This document shows positions 49,382 to 60,322 of a stretch of 64,000 nt of DNA, one piece after another. The notes beneath the pieces were generated by a model. It did not search any database, was not told the DNA's origin, and saw only the letters and a list, made by a program, of their open reading frames with translations. Where the stretch lies: positions 1 through 64,000 of the forward strand of contig JAKTTS010000007.1 of NCBI GenBank assembly GCA_030560485.1, given 5' to 3'. Position 1 is the first letter of the stretch, and each line of letters opens with the position of its first letter. Source of the DNA: Ascoidea tarda (nom. inval.) (taxonomy: Eukaryota; Ascomycota; Saccharomycetes; Ascoideales; Ascoideaceae). The translations under genes were made by a program, and so were the position numbers.

Positions 49382-49697
49382 TAAATTCTCTTCAGCACTA
49401 AGTCATTTCATCTTTTCAAGGAAAGTATTGGTCAATTTCAAAAGAAAGTCAAAAAGTCAAAGTTGAAAAATGAAAAATAAAAAAAAGAAAATCACGTATT
49501 CAAAGTCTACACTAAATTTAGATCAATTAATGCTTCAATTTGGTAAATTTAATTGCATTTGGGTTAAAGTGTTTTCCAAATCAAGGAAAAAAGTTAATTA
49601 GGAAAAGACATCAAACTAAAAAAGAAAAAAAGAAAAAAAGAAAAAAAGAAGAAATAAAAAGAATCAAAATAAGAATTTTACATTCAACAGTCCATCA

Positions 49698-51089
49698 CTA
49701 CCAGTTGAATAACATTGCTGCAGCGTATTCGGCATTTCCTCCAGATGAATCTAGGGCCTGAATCACCTGAGTTCTTGTAAAGCCAAGACTGACCAAATTT
49801 TGTATTGTGGCCTCATTGTGTTTTGTACCTCTTTCATCGAATGTTCTTCCTTGAACACCTCCACTTGGATTAGAATTATTTGTCAATCCGCTATTGTTTT
49901 CACTACTTTTACCATCAGCATTGACTGCAATATTGAATGGACGATCTTCGGATGTTGATTTGACTGATCCAGGTATTACTCCTAATTTTTCACCCCCAGG
50001 GATTTTGCTTTTTCCTTCGACTTTGTTCGATAGAGATTCCAAACCATTGCTTTCTCTCTTGGAAGGTGGTATTTCTGATTCCGATAAAAATGGTGTTTCT
50101 TGATCACCCATAACCAATAAGTTTCTTTTTAAATCAATAATGCCTTGATGTCTTCTTAGCATATCCAATCCCAATATTAACTCAATATTGGTCTCCAAAA
50201 TAATAAAACTACAGTTGAAAAAACTATTTCCAATTTTAATCGAAGCTGAATGAATTTTCCCAATAATCTTAGATGTTCCAACTCCCATTGCTTCTCCCAT
50301 TACTCTTTTATCAATTAATCTACTCAAACCAACTCTCTCGGCAATATCTGGCGACATTACTGTGATTTGAGCTCCAGAATCAACAAACGCCTTTAACGGA
50401 TGTTGATTGACCTCAATATTAACATATAACATTGAGACATTGATAAGTGTCTCTGGGTTATATTCATATGCATTTCTATAGTTCTCATCGATTTGTTCCC
50501 GACGAATTAACTCTAAAATCTTTTCTTGATTCTCTGGATCATCTGGATCATCTTCCAATTTTCTCAATTCTTCTGCACTTAACCCATTGCTAAACTGATT
50601 ATTACCACCTTCCATCAATTTTAATACTGTCTCTTTAAATTTAATTGGATCATCCAAACTTTGAATGACGCTTGGAGGGAATCTAGTTCTCAACCCAATA
50701 TTCTCAAGTAAAGCATTTCTCAATTTCTCAATCTCAAAATCAGTATAATTACCAGAAACAGTCTGGTTTGGATTATTATAACCAGTTGGAGGAATAATAC
50801 CACCACTTCCACTTCCACTTCCACTGCCACTGCCACTGGATATCAGCATAATATCATCTTTTGATCTTAAAATTATTATATCATCATCTTGAAAACCAAA
50901 CTGGTCTAACGTCTTTGAATCATTTTCTTTTGGTGTTATTTCCTTCATATTGAACAAAATTATCTGCTTACTAACATCAATCGAAGTTTCGTTTTCTAAA
51001 TATGCTTTCAAATCAGCAAATTTCATATCTGAAGGCAATTCTAATGCCATGAACACATCCTGGCTTTCTAAACTAAGTGTCAATTTCAT
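49698..51089 (-). CDS. DDI1: Ubiquitin-dependent protease / shuttle protein Ddi1
   Basis: Ddi1 is a host protein with a retropepsin-like fold that cleaves heavily ubiquitinated substrates and links them to the proteasome. From the ATG at 51,089 it has 463 aa. The ubiquitin-like domain covers residues 1-76 (MKLTLSLESQ to DDDIIILRS). A helical domain follows. The aspartyl protease domain carries the catalytic AFVDSGAQITVM (D237) and ILGLDMLRRHQGIIDL. The C-terminal UBA domain (about 420-463) includes LVSLGFTRTQVIQALDSSGG. A Ser-Gly repeat after the ubiquitin-like domain is a linker. The start was chosen because MKLTLSLES aligns with the family N-terminus. It is divergent from RTR1, 238 bases away. 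Confidence 0.97.
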   Translation of the reverse strand: MKLTLSLESQDVFMALELPSDMKFADLKAYLENETSIDVSKQIILFNMKEITPKENDSKTLDQFGFQDDDIIILRSKDDIMLISSGSGSGSGSGSGGIIPPTGYNNPNQTVSGNYTDFEIEKLRNALLENIGLRTRFPPSVIQSLDDPIKFKETVLKLMEGGNNQFSNGLSAEELRKLEDDPDDPENQEKILELIRREQIDENYRNAYEYNPETLINVSMLYVNIEVNQHPLKAFVDSGAQITVMSPDIAERVGLSRLIDKRVMGEAMGVGTSKIIGKIHSASIKIGNSFFNCSFIILETNIELILGLDMLRRHQGIIDLKRNLLVMGDQETPFLSESEIPPSKRESNGLESLSNKVEGKSKIPGGEKLGVIPGSVKSTSEDRPFNIAVNADGKSSENNSGLTNNSNPSGGVQGRTFDERGTKHNEATIQNLVSLGFTRTQVIQALDSSGGNAEYAAAMLFNW

Positions 51090-51327
51090 GATGAAGACCA
51101 TACAACGAAACACAATAAAGTGCAATCAACAACAACCAAAGGTACTGAATTTAATATAATTACAAATATAAGATAAACGTATATCTTTGAAAAGTAAGTG
51201 TGGCAATCAATGGTTCGTGCACCTTGACGCAGAGACCAAACGAATCCACTGCAACGGATCCCCGTTTTCAATTATAAAAAAACGTTTTCAAAGTGTTGAG
51301 GACATTGCTCAATCGATCAATTTAACA

Positions 51328-52218
51328 ATGAATAATCAACTCAAGCAATCGTTATTCGATGTTCCTACAAATACCAGACTAACTGTTGGTTCAATTGCTC
51401 CTGTTTTAGATAGATTTGTCAAACCTGGGTATTTGACGCCCAATGAATCTAATTATTTGCAGTTAATTTTAATTGAAAGATTAGCAGAGAATTCTACTGA
51501 TAAAGATTTATTGAAACTATTATCGCGATTTTTGACCCCACTGATTTATGATGATATTGTCGAGGAAAGAAATTTAAGTAAACTATGTGGTTATCCTGTT
51601 TGTCATAAGAGCCCTGAAAGGTCGATTAAAAACAAGACTCTTAACATAAATAAAATCCGAACTCCCTACAGTTATTTGAACAATTATTGTACAAAAGAGC
51701 ATTATCAGTGTTCCGAGTTTTATAAAAATCAGTTGCTAGATGAAGCAATTTTTAATAGAAGCAATATAACTTTTGTTAAGGTTGGAGAATTGTTTTATGA
51801 GAAAAACATTTCGCTTTTGGAAGATCTTTGGGAGTTTAAACAAGATAATGAAGAGTTGTCTTTGGTTGAGATATTAAGAAAATTGAATCTCAATCAAGAC
51901 AAACATATTACTAGTAATAGTAATAATAATAATAATGGAAATGGAAATGGAAATGGAAATGGAAATGGAAATGGAAATGGAAATGGAAATTCAAATAGTA
52001 TAACCAATATTAATAGTAATAAAGAAAAACCGAATTTTGGAAAAGTGTCATTTGAAACTGATTTGCTTAGTGACGTAATTGAAAGATATCCAAGTGTTAA
52101 TAGAGAAGATAATTTTAATGACATTGAATGCGATGATGAAAGTGATGATGAAAATGGAAATATTAATATTGATAAAAAGAAACATAAATCAATTGAAGGA
52201 TATCAAACAATTTTTTAA
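51328..52218 (+). CDS. RTR1: RNA polymerase II CTD phosphatase Rtr1 (RPAP2 family)
   Basis: Rtr1 dephosphorylates the C-terminal domain of RNA polymerase II and takes part in its nuclear import. From the first in-frame ATG (51,328) it has 296 aa (226 in S. cerevisiae). The family zinc finger is present: LIYDDIVEERNLSKLCGYPV, CHKSPER, then YLNNYCTKEHYQCSEFYKNQ and LLDEAIFNR. The N-terminal 80 residues are helical. The C-terminal part carries an Asn-Gly repeat and an acidic tail. The frame is open upstream to about 51,187 without an ATG; that part is not expected in the family. DDI1 and RTR1 are also close neighbours on S. cerevisiae chromosome V. Confidence 0.94.
   Translation: MNNQLKQSLFDVPTNTRLTVGSIAPVLDRFVKPGYLTPNESNYLQLILIERLAENSTDKDLLKLLSRFLTPLIYDDIVEERNLSKLCGYPVCHKSPERSIKNKTLNINKIRTPYSYLNNYCTKEHYQCSEFYKNQLLDEAIFNRSNITFVKVGELFYEKNISLLEDLWEFKQDNEELSLVEILRKLNLNQDKHITSNSNNNNNGNGNGNGNGNGNGNGNGNSNSITNINSNKEKPNFGKVSFETDLLSDVIERYPSVNREDNFNDIECDDESDDENGNINIDKKKHKSIEGYQTIF
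51937..51990. repeat. (GGAAAT)9 hexanucleotide repeat inside RTR1
   Basis: Nine exact GGAAAT units encode an Asn-Gly repeat in the linker before the acidic C-terminus of Rtr1. A perfect in-frame hexamer can change length without shifting the frame. Confidence 0.95.
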
Positions 52219-52293
52219 TTATTTTTTCTTTTCTTTGAATTATATAAGACTATTTACATTAAATAATAATTAGAAGATGATCAGAAGATTAAA

Positions 52294-53589
52294 TTAACCT
52301 TTGTAAAATTTGAATAATTTTAAAGTTTGTAGTAAATTGGGATCTGAATCTAAACCTATTTTGTTTTTTTTAATATATAATTTCATTTTTTTGAATCTTT
52401 TGATTCTATTGTTATATTTTCGAAGAAGGGTACGATTTAGTTTAGATTTATAATCTGTTATAAGATGGTTATTGAAATATTGATTTCTTTGAGATATAAA
52501 TTTATCTAATTTAATTAAGAGAAAGTCTGAAGCATCTTTTGAGTATTGGGTCCAACTATTGATGTAAGAATATTGGTTTCTGGATTGTGGGGTGATTTTT
52601 TGATGGGATTTGGATAAAAATAACAAATATTCCCATTTGGCTTCGTCTATAGCATATTGATGAAATGAGTAATCCTCGACTAGTTTAATTTTATCCATTA
52701 TAATTTGGTGCTTCTTTTTGATCATGTTTATAAGATTTGAAGCAATGAGGTTTCTCCTCCAGGGGAATCTGAGAAATTTAAAATATCTTTTGGTATCGAT
52801 TTTAACGTAGTAAGTTTTAAGTGGTTTTGGGCCAGATAAGATCGATTTCTGAATTTTTCCCAATTCCTTTATAGCTAAATAATAGTAAGCACTTTTAACT
52901 AGAAAATTGTAGATTGGTTTACTGTTAGTTGAAGAAGAAGATTGGTTTCGTTCATTATTTAATAAGGAATTTAATTGATTTAAAGTTGTTGGAACCATAA
53001 AATTTTGGGGTATTTTTTTTTTAAAGATTAAGCGTTTGATGTGAGATCTTACTAGCTGTAAGTGTTTACTATTTTTAATTTGAAGCAATTTTTGAGTTTT
53101 TGATTTTTGAGGATGATGATTTAAAGGTAGTAATTTATTTGATAAAGGTATGTTATTAGAAGTAATTGTGGGAACCAGAAAGTGATCATTATTTTGAGAT
53201 TGATTTTGATTTAACAAATTTTTTAAGATGGATTTTGTAGAAGTTAGTTGTTTACCCAAATGATGAGATAAAGAAATGTTTGAAGAATCAGTATAATTCA
53301 AAGAATATAAGTTTCTTAAAAAGATTTCTAGATCATTGGCTACAAGTAGATAGTTTCTTGTTCTTTTTGAGGAATTAACATGGGAGTATATGTGAAATCT
53401 ATTTTTAATTAGAGAATAGTAGTTTTTAGACAAGATATTCAATTGATTAATTTCATGGTTTCTCTGAGGAAGTTTCATGGAATCAGGCACAGGAAGCTGA
53501 TTTATGTGAATTGAGTGTTTTAATAGACATTTGTATAAAGATAGAACATAGTTTTTATGAGCTTTTAGCTGAAGGAAGTTTGTTGGCAT
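52294..53589 (-). CDS. RRG1: Rrg1-like protein, respiratory growth and mitochondrial genome maintenance
   Basis: S. cerevisiae Rrg1 is needed for respiratory growth, mtDNA maintenance and vacuolar acidification; its biochemistry is unknown. The 431-aa protein from the ATG at 53,589 (365 aa in S. cerevisiae) shares the LYR-like opening QLKAHKNYVLSLYKCLLKH near residue 8 and, further on, QYAIDEAKWEYLLFLSKSH, matching an AAWALHEAIWEEYL-type motif in Rrg1 as I remember it. It is basic throughout, with no membrane helix. The upstream frame lacks an ATG. Its 3' end faces that of RTR1. Confidence 0.78.
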   Translation of the reverse strand: MPTNFLQLKAHKNYVLSLYKCLLKHSIHINQLPVPDSMKLPQRNHEINQLNILSKNYYSLIKNRFHIYSHVNSSKRTRNYLLVANDLEIFLRNLYSLNYTDSSNISLSHHLGKQLTSTKSILKNLLNQNQSQNNDHFLVPTITSNNIPLSNKLLPLNHHPQKSKTQKLLQIKNSKHLQLVRSHIKRLIFKKKIPQNFMVPTTLNQLNSLLNNERNQSSSSTNSKPIYNFLVKSAYYYLAIKELGKIQKSILSGPKPLKTYYVKIDTKRYFKFLRFPWRRNLIASNLINMIKKKHQIIMDKIKLVEDYSFHQYAIDEAKWEYLLFLSKSHQKITPQSRNQYSYINSWTQYSKDASDFLLIKLDKFISQRNQYFNNHLITDYKSKLNRTLLRKYNNRIKRFKKMKLYIKKNKIGLDSDPNLLQTLKLFKFYKG

Positions 53590-55229
53590 TTCGCAGCGAA
53601 GAATCAACACCAAATCCAAACCAACCCTATTTGAAATAAAAGCATCAGCATCGAAATGTGGATGTATTGATCGAGATGATTTTTTTTAGAGGGTCTGAAA
53701 GAGGAAAGTGAAAAAACCAAAGAGCAGTCAGCAATTACGTAATGCCGTTGCTACCGCATTTCTGGCCTCTCTCAGTCCTCAAACGGAGTCAGTGTGGTTT
53801 TCGGCGGAGTTGGAGCATTTGGGCAAGTTTTGCGCGGGGCAACACTATTCTGTGCAGTGTGTTCTGCAATATACACAAACCCGGCTATTGACGGTCATCA
53901 GAAGAAATGCACAAGACACCAGATAGCGCACATAAAGTTCAGAGCTAACAGACGGAGCATCACAGGATGTGTACAAAACAACAGTTGCAATTAACACCAG
54001 TTTTCAAGCAAGAAATAGAGCACTGTTGAGGAATCCAAACAGTTCTCGAAAAAATAGCACACTGACTGGAACAACTTTCTCATACACTCCATGCTGGAAA
54101 TTCTTTGGCGAAAATAATCTGTTGCGGAATAAATACAGGTATTGATCCCGATTACAGCGGCAGGTTCTTATCTAAGTTTGTTCTAACAACAATGCTGCAG
54201 AGAAAAAAGGTGCAGTTGGCGACAGGACCAATGAGTGCAGATCCTGTTTGCAACAATTGTTCTGGAGCAGTATGTTTTGAGGGAACTAACCACGTGTATA
54301 GTCTGCAAAAGTGGCACTGTGTGGAACAGCATTTTGTGCGGAATCGGAGAAGTCAGAAAAAAAAGATATGCATCTGCAGGATTTGGCCAATGGGCGGCCG
54401 GGGTTTTCATTGCAGGAACGATAAGGAAATTGAGTTGTCGTGCTGACATGAAATCTTGCAAATAGGATGTTCCGACAAGCAGACCCCTGATCTCGAGCAG
54501 AGCGGGCCTGGGTCCCCGTGAGCAGAAAACGGGCGGATTGGAGGGGGGCCTGGTGCGCACAGCGAGAAAGACCCTAGCAAGCGGGAGCGGGCGGGCGAGC
54601 GCAGACCCCCAGCAGCGATAGCTGGAGCTGCTGCTGCTGCGGCACCTGCACCTTTGCGAGGATGGGACAAGAAGCTTCGGGTCCAGCAGTGCGGGAAGCA
54701 GCGGCAGCAGCTGCTGCAGCGGTGTGCGTTTAGTGCAGGATCTTCCGCAGCTCGCTTCCACCAAATGCTTCTCTTTCCCTAAACCAAATCTGTTTATTTG
54801 ATTGGTTTTCAGGAAAATTTGAGAAGCTGTTAAAAGTTTTCAAAATCCAGCATCGCTATATCCTTTCAAATTGTATTATCACACTAATTTACTTCAGCCA
54901 AAACACTAATTTGCTGTTTGCAAACATATCTATTCTATTCAATATATTTCCCCAAATTTTTCATCCAACTTCTATCTCTAATCCTGATTTTTGGTTTTTG
55001 GCTCTTCTTTTTGCTTTCCTGCTCACTCTATTGAATTGTAATATACCTAGAAGGATATCCCATCCTCACAATTTACTATCTCAATATTTCATTCTATTCC
55101 ATTACTATATTATTATCCTGTTATTATCCTATTATCTAATTATCTCATTATCTCATCCCCCTTATCGTCTAGCCTATTAAGCTATTAATTCACCTCAAAT
55201 CCACCCAAATTCATAATATCAACACCAAT
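53590..55229. other. Long divergent region with a GC-rich island
   Basis: This 1.6-kb spacer lies between RRG1 and the GATA factor. It has TTACGTAA near RRG1, a CCAAT box followed by GGGCGGCCGGGG at 54,387-54,402, and a striking GC-rich island at about 54,470-54,740 with GAGCGGGCGGGCGAGCG and GCTGCTGCTGCTGCGG runs. From 54,780 the DNA returns to AT-rich leader with ATTATCCT repeats. Frames through the island occur on both strands and reflect composition. I see no gene. Confidence 0.6.
53735..53742. promoter_or_regulatory. TTACGTAA palindrome (bZIP-type site)
   Basis: The second perfect TTACGTAA in a promoter of a mitochondrial-function gene in this window, about 145 bases upstream of the RRG1 start. 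Binding by a Yap- or Cst6-type bZIP protein is inferred from the motif alone. Confidence 0.45.
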
Positions 55230-58073
55230 ATGTCTGAAATACCTGATCTTATATCTGCTCAGTCAAACAAAAATCCCTTACCTCCAATATCAAAAAACTC
55301 CTCTTCAACTTCCTTAAAATCTGCAAACAAGCTCAACTTAATAAACAATAATACCACCAACAACGCTAGCAACAAAACCAGAAATCTTTCAAAACAAAAT
55401 TCTGCAACCTTTCTACTATTCCACAACTCTGATTCTGCCTCAAGCGAATCTTTATGGAGAATGTATGCGAAGGCTAAAGCATCTCTACCCTATAGAGCTA
55501 GAATGGAAAATTTAACCTGGAGAATGATGGCAATCTCTTTAAAAAAAAAAAATATTATAAATAAATCTTCAAGCAACTCAAGCAACTCAAGCAACCCACT
55601 CTTAAACAACTCAAGCAACTCACTCTCAAACTCGCTCTCAAACTCGCGCTCGAATTTAGATATAAATTTAAACCACAATAACATTAATAACCATATCATA
55701 ATAGATAATAATAGTAATATCCTCAATAATGCAAATTTCAACAATACACACAGTTCAATCAACAATATCACCAATATCGACAACAACACAAACAATACAG
55801 ACCACAACGATATACCCGCAAATAGCTTAGATAGCTACCCCATGGAAAATATTCAAAGCATTCATGAGTTACACAACTTTAATGGTGACAGCATGATGGA
55901 ATGGGCCTATGATCCCTCCATGGATCCCCCATCTTCAAACACAATTAACAACAATAATAACAACAACAACTTTTCACTGCACCCTGAAATTACCTCTAAT
56001 GATTTCTCTTTCATCAAAACCCCCATATTATCTTCTCTTGATAATGACTTGGAAATTTCAAATCTCCCGATCTTGAATAACTCAAGAGATAACTTTGATT
56101 ATGTTGCTCATATCAGAAACTACGGAAATAGTCATAATAATCAAAATAACATTACTCATATCAACAACAATAACAACAATAACAACAATAACAACAATAA
56201 CAACAATAACAACAACAATAACAATAACAACAACAATAACATTATAGGTTTACAACCCCCAGATTTTCAAAGATCAAATTCAAAAAAAAGACCTGCTGAT
56301 TTTTCTCCTGCTTTTTTACCTGTTGATACCCACAACATTTATACTGATATTCACTCAAACAATACTAATAACTTTAGCATAAGCCAAAACATACTTACAA
56401 ACAACAATAACATTCACAAAGACAATAGAAACAATAAAAATAATAATAGTAACAATAACAATAATAACAATAACAATAGAACGATTAAACCTCCCAATTC
56501 TTCAAATTCTTCTAATTCCTCAAATCCTATTTTGGGTCTTGAAACTTTGCATGAAAATCCTCACCCACACGACCATGCTTTCCATTTTTCTTTAGATCCC
56601 TTAGCTGTAGAAGCTCCTTCAAACAATTATTCAAATTCTGTGCCGCCTAATACTTTAGCCACTCATCCTTCTCACCATCACTTTACTTTATCCTCACAAA
56701 ATAACCATTTTTTAGAAAATCAAACAATTGGTCCCTCAAATTTACTAAACAACAACAATGATAGTAATAGCAACAACTCCATTCATCAAAATTTCCAAAA
56801 TCCCTACTTTACAAATCAAAATCGTAGCAATTCTTTTTTTTCTCCAAATTTGCAAAATCAAAACGAAAATACTAACAACTCAATCAATTTATATTCTCCA
56901 AATACTTTTAATTTCGAAAGTGATTCCCCTTACTTTTTAAATAACAATAACAATAATAACAATAAAAAATCATCTGTTAACTTAAATGGAAACTCTAAAA
57001 CTTCTTTAAAAATGAGTTCATCCTCTTTTGCTTCTTTAAAAGATGATAATTTTAGCTGGTTGGAAATGGCTGAGCCCGGTTCTAATCTTTCATCTAACAA
57101 CTCAACTCCTCTAACTACAAATAAATTCCCACCAATACAACCAAATTTTAAAAATAACTCCACAATTTCTCCGGGCTTCATCAACAAAATCCAATCTCAT
57201 CAACTGCTGTTACAACAAATCCCCAACTTGAATGGAAATAAAATCACAAATAAAGATGACCCATCTATTGGAAAATATCAAAGAAAGAATTCAACAGCAA
57301 GCAGAAAACTGAAATCAAATAAACCAACAAAAAAATCAAAATCAAAAGACAAAGTTTCTGGCACCAACACCTTGAAAGGTAAAAACAACTCAATAGTAAA
57401 CTCTCAAACTAGATGCACAAATTGCAATACCCAAACTACTCCTCTTTGGAGAAGAAATCCAGAAGGCCAACCACTTTGTAATGCCTGTGGATTATTTTTA
57501 AAATTGCATGGCGTTGTCAGACCCTTATCTTTGAAAACAGATGTCATCAAGAAAAGACATAGAGGTAGTAACAATGATAACAAAAATTCAAAAGACAGTT
57601 CCAAAGTTGTTGGGCGTAGTGATACCTCTCCTATTGATAAAAATGGAGGTCTTATAAAAAAGGAAACAAGTCCCATTTCACCCAATAAATCCAATAATGT
57701 TAATGCTTTGGGAGTAATTGGTGCAAATCCATCAAACAGTATAAGATTTCCCAATAAATCCATGATATTAAAAAGAACTAGCGATGTTGATGGTGATGAT
57801 TTAGAACCCAAACCAGTTAATTTAACCACTGAGGATCTGATTCAAATGGCAACTTTACCTAACATCAGTGAAATACCCGAAAATGGTAATAGTATAGAGT
57901 CAGAAATAGTAACGAATAATCTGAATGACAGAAACACAACTACCAATACGGATGACGGAAACACTGAAAATAATGACGATAATGCCAACCAAAATGATAT
58001 GTTTGGCGCAAATGGTGTTGATCTTGATTCCAATGGTAAAAACAATTGGGAATGGTTGACAATGTCTCTTTAA
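55230..58073 (+). CDS. GAT1: GATA-type nitrogen regulator of the AreA/Nit2/GAT1 class
   Basis: A transcriptional activator of nitrogen-catabolite genes, nuclear when good nitrogen is scarce. The 947-aa protein has the AreA-family N-terminal motif [20 protein letters not shown] (residues 74-93) with NLTWRMM. One class IV zinc finger lies near residues 730-755 ([20 protein letters not shown], then [13 protein letters not shown]), followed by a basic arm (KKRHRGS). It ends with WEWLTMSL, the C-terminal motif known from AreA/Nit2, where it meets the co-repressor NmrA. Much of the remainder is Asn-rich, with an unbroken Asn run of about 25 residues near 56,165-56,240. The proline permease in this window is a plausible target. 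Confidence 0.93.
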   Translation: MSEIPDLISAQSNKNPLPPISKNSSSTSLKSANKLNLINNNTTNNASNKTRNLSKQNSATFLLFHNSDSASSESLWRMYAKAKASLPYRARMENLTWRMMAISLKKKNIINKSSSNSSNSSNPLLNNSSNSLSNSLSNSRSNLDINLNHNNINNHIIIDNNSNILNNANFNNTHSSINNITNIDNNTNNTDHNDIPANSLDSYPMENIQSIHELHNFNGDSMMEWAYDPSMDPPSSNTINNNNNNNNFSLHPEITSNDFSFIKTPILSSLDNDLEISNLPILNNSRDNFDYVAHIRNYGNSHNNQNNITHINNNNNNNNNNNNNNNNNNNNNNNNNNIIGLQPPDFQRSNSKKRPADFSPAFLPVDTHNIYTDIHSNNTNNFSISQNILTNNNNIHKDNRNNKNNNSNNNNNNNNNRTIKPPNSSNSSNSSNPILGLETLHENPHPHDHAFHFSLDPLAVEAPSNNYSNSVPPNTLATHPSHHHFTLSSQNNHFLENQTIGPSNLLNNNNDSNSNNSIHQNFQNPYFTNQNRSNSFFSPNLQNQNENTNNSINLYSPNTFNFESDSPYFLNNNNNNNNKKSSVNLNGNSKTSLKMSSSSFASLKDDNFSWLEMAEPGSNLSSNNSTPLTTNKFPPIQPNFKNNSTISPGFINKIQSHQLLLQQIPNLNGNKITNKDDPSIGKYQRKNSTASRKLKSNKPTKKSKSKDKVSGTNTLKGKNNSIVNSQTRCTNCNTQTTPLWRRNPEGQPLCNACGLFLKLHGVVRPLSLKTDVIKKRHRGSNNDNKNSKDSSKVVGRSDTSPIDKNGGLIKKETSPISPNKSNNVNALGVIGANPSNSIRFPNKSMILKRTSDVDGDDLEPKPVNLTTEDLIQMATLPNISEIPENGNSIESEIVTNNLNDRNTTTNTDDGNTENNDDNANQNDMFGANGVDLDSNGKNNWEWLTMSL
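56165..56240. repeat. (AACAAT)n tract encoding polyasparagine
   Basis: Mixed AAC/AAT triplets inside the GATA factor gene code for an uninterrupted Asn run. Similar shorter tracts occur in the Ada-type regulator, PTC5, the YMD8-like gene and RTR1. Confidence 0.9.
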
Positions 58074-58657
58074 AAAATGACTGAATGAAATGATAACCAT
58101 GATTTTTTTTTTTTTGTGCATACTAGATATTAAAGCAATATTTAATATTTTTTTATTTAACCATTAATCTTTCTGTATATTTTTTTATAACTTGACAATT
58201 TAAAATTTTTTTATCTTTTGTTTTATTTATCTAATTTGGTATGTTTATAATTTTTTTTTTTTTCTGATTTTAAATACTTAAATAACAGAATGAGAATAAT
58301 AATATCCGACAAGTGATTATTAAATGGGTACTTTTCTGATTTTTTTGATTTTCTTGGTGAGTTTTTGTTAGAATATAGAGTTTGTTTTTGTATTTTTATT
58401 TTTATTTTTATTTTTATTATCATTTTCATTTTCATTTTCATTGTTTGTTTCTTATTTTTTTTATTTTCATGCTTAAAATAATTTTTGCTGTTGTGTGTTT
58501 TGAATGGTTTTCATTTCTTTGTATTTGGTTTGATAAAAATTGTTTTTTAAGTAATATTTTTGTTGCTTACTAGAAAACAGTTAAATAAAATTAAGCTTTG
58601 TCATATATGTATATTTATTACATATGATATTTAATAAATTAATAAATAATATTAATA
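58074..58657. other. Convergent 3' intergenic region
   Basis: Between the GATA factor and PFA4 stop codons. It is T-rich, with (TTTTTA)n followed by (CATTTT)n units at about 58,386-58,442. No gene is seen. Confidence 0.65.
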
Positions 58658-60012
58658 TCAATCATCTTCGGCTTCAATATCAACTCCAAAATCTTTTAAA
58701 CCTTCACCAAAGTCATTTTTCCAATGAACTCTTTTTTTGATTTTAGATTTTGAGATAATGGAAAGTTCCCCTACTACAAATCTTTCAGCACCTACACCTG
58801 GAGAAGCATTGTTTTGAACCAATTCATCGTTTTTATCTTGATTATTACCATCAGGCGGCCATGGCAAACCAATTTGATCCTCTTCGAGATCTTCAGTTTT
58901 TTTGAAATGCACACCATCACATTTGGGATAAATCCATGGAATTAGTAATAACCAAGGGTAATTCAAAGCTTGAACAAAATTTTGCCATGGGCTAATGTCA
59001 TAAGGGAAAATAAAATCATCAATTTTGAAATTCGGCAATTGATAATTGGAGTCTTGGTTATAATTGTCAGAATCATTGGAGTTATCAATATCATTTATAT
59101 CAGATATAAAGTTATTTTTTTTATTTTTTGAGCTTGAGATTTGAAAATCATTTGAATAATCATCCAATTCTCTGTTTGAATAGGATGTTGAAGAAGACCA
59201 AGAGTTTAAACTTATCAAGGACAAAGATTTATTGTAAACAGAGAGGTGATTTTTTTTGATCTTTTCCCAAAATTGAATTGTGTTAATTTGAGATTCAATT
59301 CTTTCCCATTCCCAAATTTCAATTTGGGTCATTCCTGCGAAAATAGTATAATAAAAGCATCTTAAAGTCAAAATAAACACAGTTATAAATACAAAGGAAT
59401 CAATGGGCAACAAAATAATTGTAAAGGTCAATTCTTTTTTGTCGATCATGTAAGAGGGATAATTTTTTCGACTCCAAAAATACATTACTTTTTTAATTAA
59501 ATGAACCAATACAAAACAAGTAGTATAGTCCACCCATAATAAAAATCTTATAAAATGACCCAAATTATTGTTTCCAACACAATTATTAGTCCAGGGACAA
59601 TGATGATCCATTTTCAATACACATTGCTTGCAAGATTGACAATGGTGGGATCTTTCAGGTTTATAATTGTTGCATTTTTTGCACCATCTTTTCCACGCTA
59701 TTGGGGGTTTTTCAGGAACAAAAAACTTAGGAGGAGAACCGGGTTTTACTTTAATTGCAAGCAAATAGTTCAACCAAATCATGGACAAGCAGAACTCAAA
59801 CCATAGTTGTCTGTTCATCGAGAAATCATTCCTAAAGATGAAAAAATGAGCCGAATAACCAATAAATGCTATCAAGAAGGATGGGATCTAGAGTATGGAC
59901 ATTGATAAAGTTAGTTAAAAGTGCAAACGGAAATCCACAAAACAGTTTTTGCAAAAAAGCATAAACAGCATACAGCTATACCCAACCAGGGCCACTTTAG
60001 TTTGGCAATCAT
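58658..60012 (-). CDS. PFA4: DHHC palmitoyltransferase Pfa4, two exons
   Basis: Pfa4 is an ER S-acyltransferase that palmitoylates Chs3 so it can leave the ER. The long frame lacks a starting ATG. A 39-base first exon at 59,974-60,012 (MIAKLKWPWLGIA) joins across an 86-base intron (59,888-59,973; 5' GTATGC, branch TAACTAAC, 3' CTCTAG) to exon 2 at 58,658-59,887, which begins IPSFLIAFIGYSAHF. S. cerevisiae Pfa4 starts ...KLRWPWLGIAIPTFLISFIGY, as I remember it, so the junction is strongly supported. The product is 422 aa with four hydrophobic helices, the cysteine-rich CKKCNNYKPERSHHCQSCKQ, the catalytic DHHC (residues 107-110), and the C-terminal LPWPPDG and FGEGLKDFGVDIE motifs. It is divergent from the coiled-coil gene. 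Confidence 0.96.
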
Positions 60013-60322
60013 CGTAATACCAGCGAGAGAGATGAATCAAACATCAGAAACTAAAAAACAGCTCTTTCTTCCCTCCAAAAAGGCCACTACAATGGGTGTG
60101 CTATTATAATGCATGTCCATGTACATGCACAGAAAAAGACACCAAATAACGTGCATAGGTATAATCCATGGTTTTGGATTTCTCCATTTGTATGGTTTAA
60201 ACTTTATGACCGTGTCCTGTCGGCATTTGCAGCAGCGTCGGCCCTGTGTTTTACGAGGGCTGAAGAATATAACGATGCTTTTGGTGTTGGAGCTGAAGTC
60301 TTCAGTTGGTGAATCTAACGAT
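60013..60322. other. Divergent promoter of PFA4 and the coiled-coil gene
   Basis: 310 bases between the two proposed start codons. Open frame continues through part of it ahead of the coiled-coil gene, but that translation is not of conserved type. CATGTACATG (palindromic) lies at about 60,116-60,126. No other element was recognised. Confidence 0.5.

Larger units (their letters stand above)
48113..49697. other. Intergenic region with small minus-strand candidates
   Basis: About 1.6 kb between the starts of MNN2-type gene and the 3' end of DDI1. It holds the spliced but interrupted minus-strand frame (48,990-49,381) and the short frame at 48,606-48,863, both listed. Positions 49,440-49,690 are A-rich with AAAAAGAAAA runs near the DDI1 stop codon. 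Confidence 0.55.

Noticed and set aside
49698-51089. Retropepsin-like domain as a sign of a retroelement
   Set aside because: The ubiquitin-like and UBA domains on either side identify the ordinary host gene DDI1.
54183-54764. Minus-strand frame of about 190 codons over the GC-rich island
   Set aside because: GC-rich DNA has few stops; several frames are open on both strands at once and the product is compositionally random.
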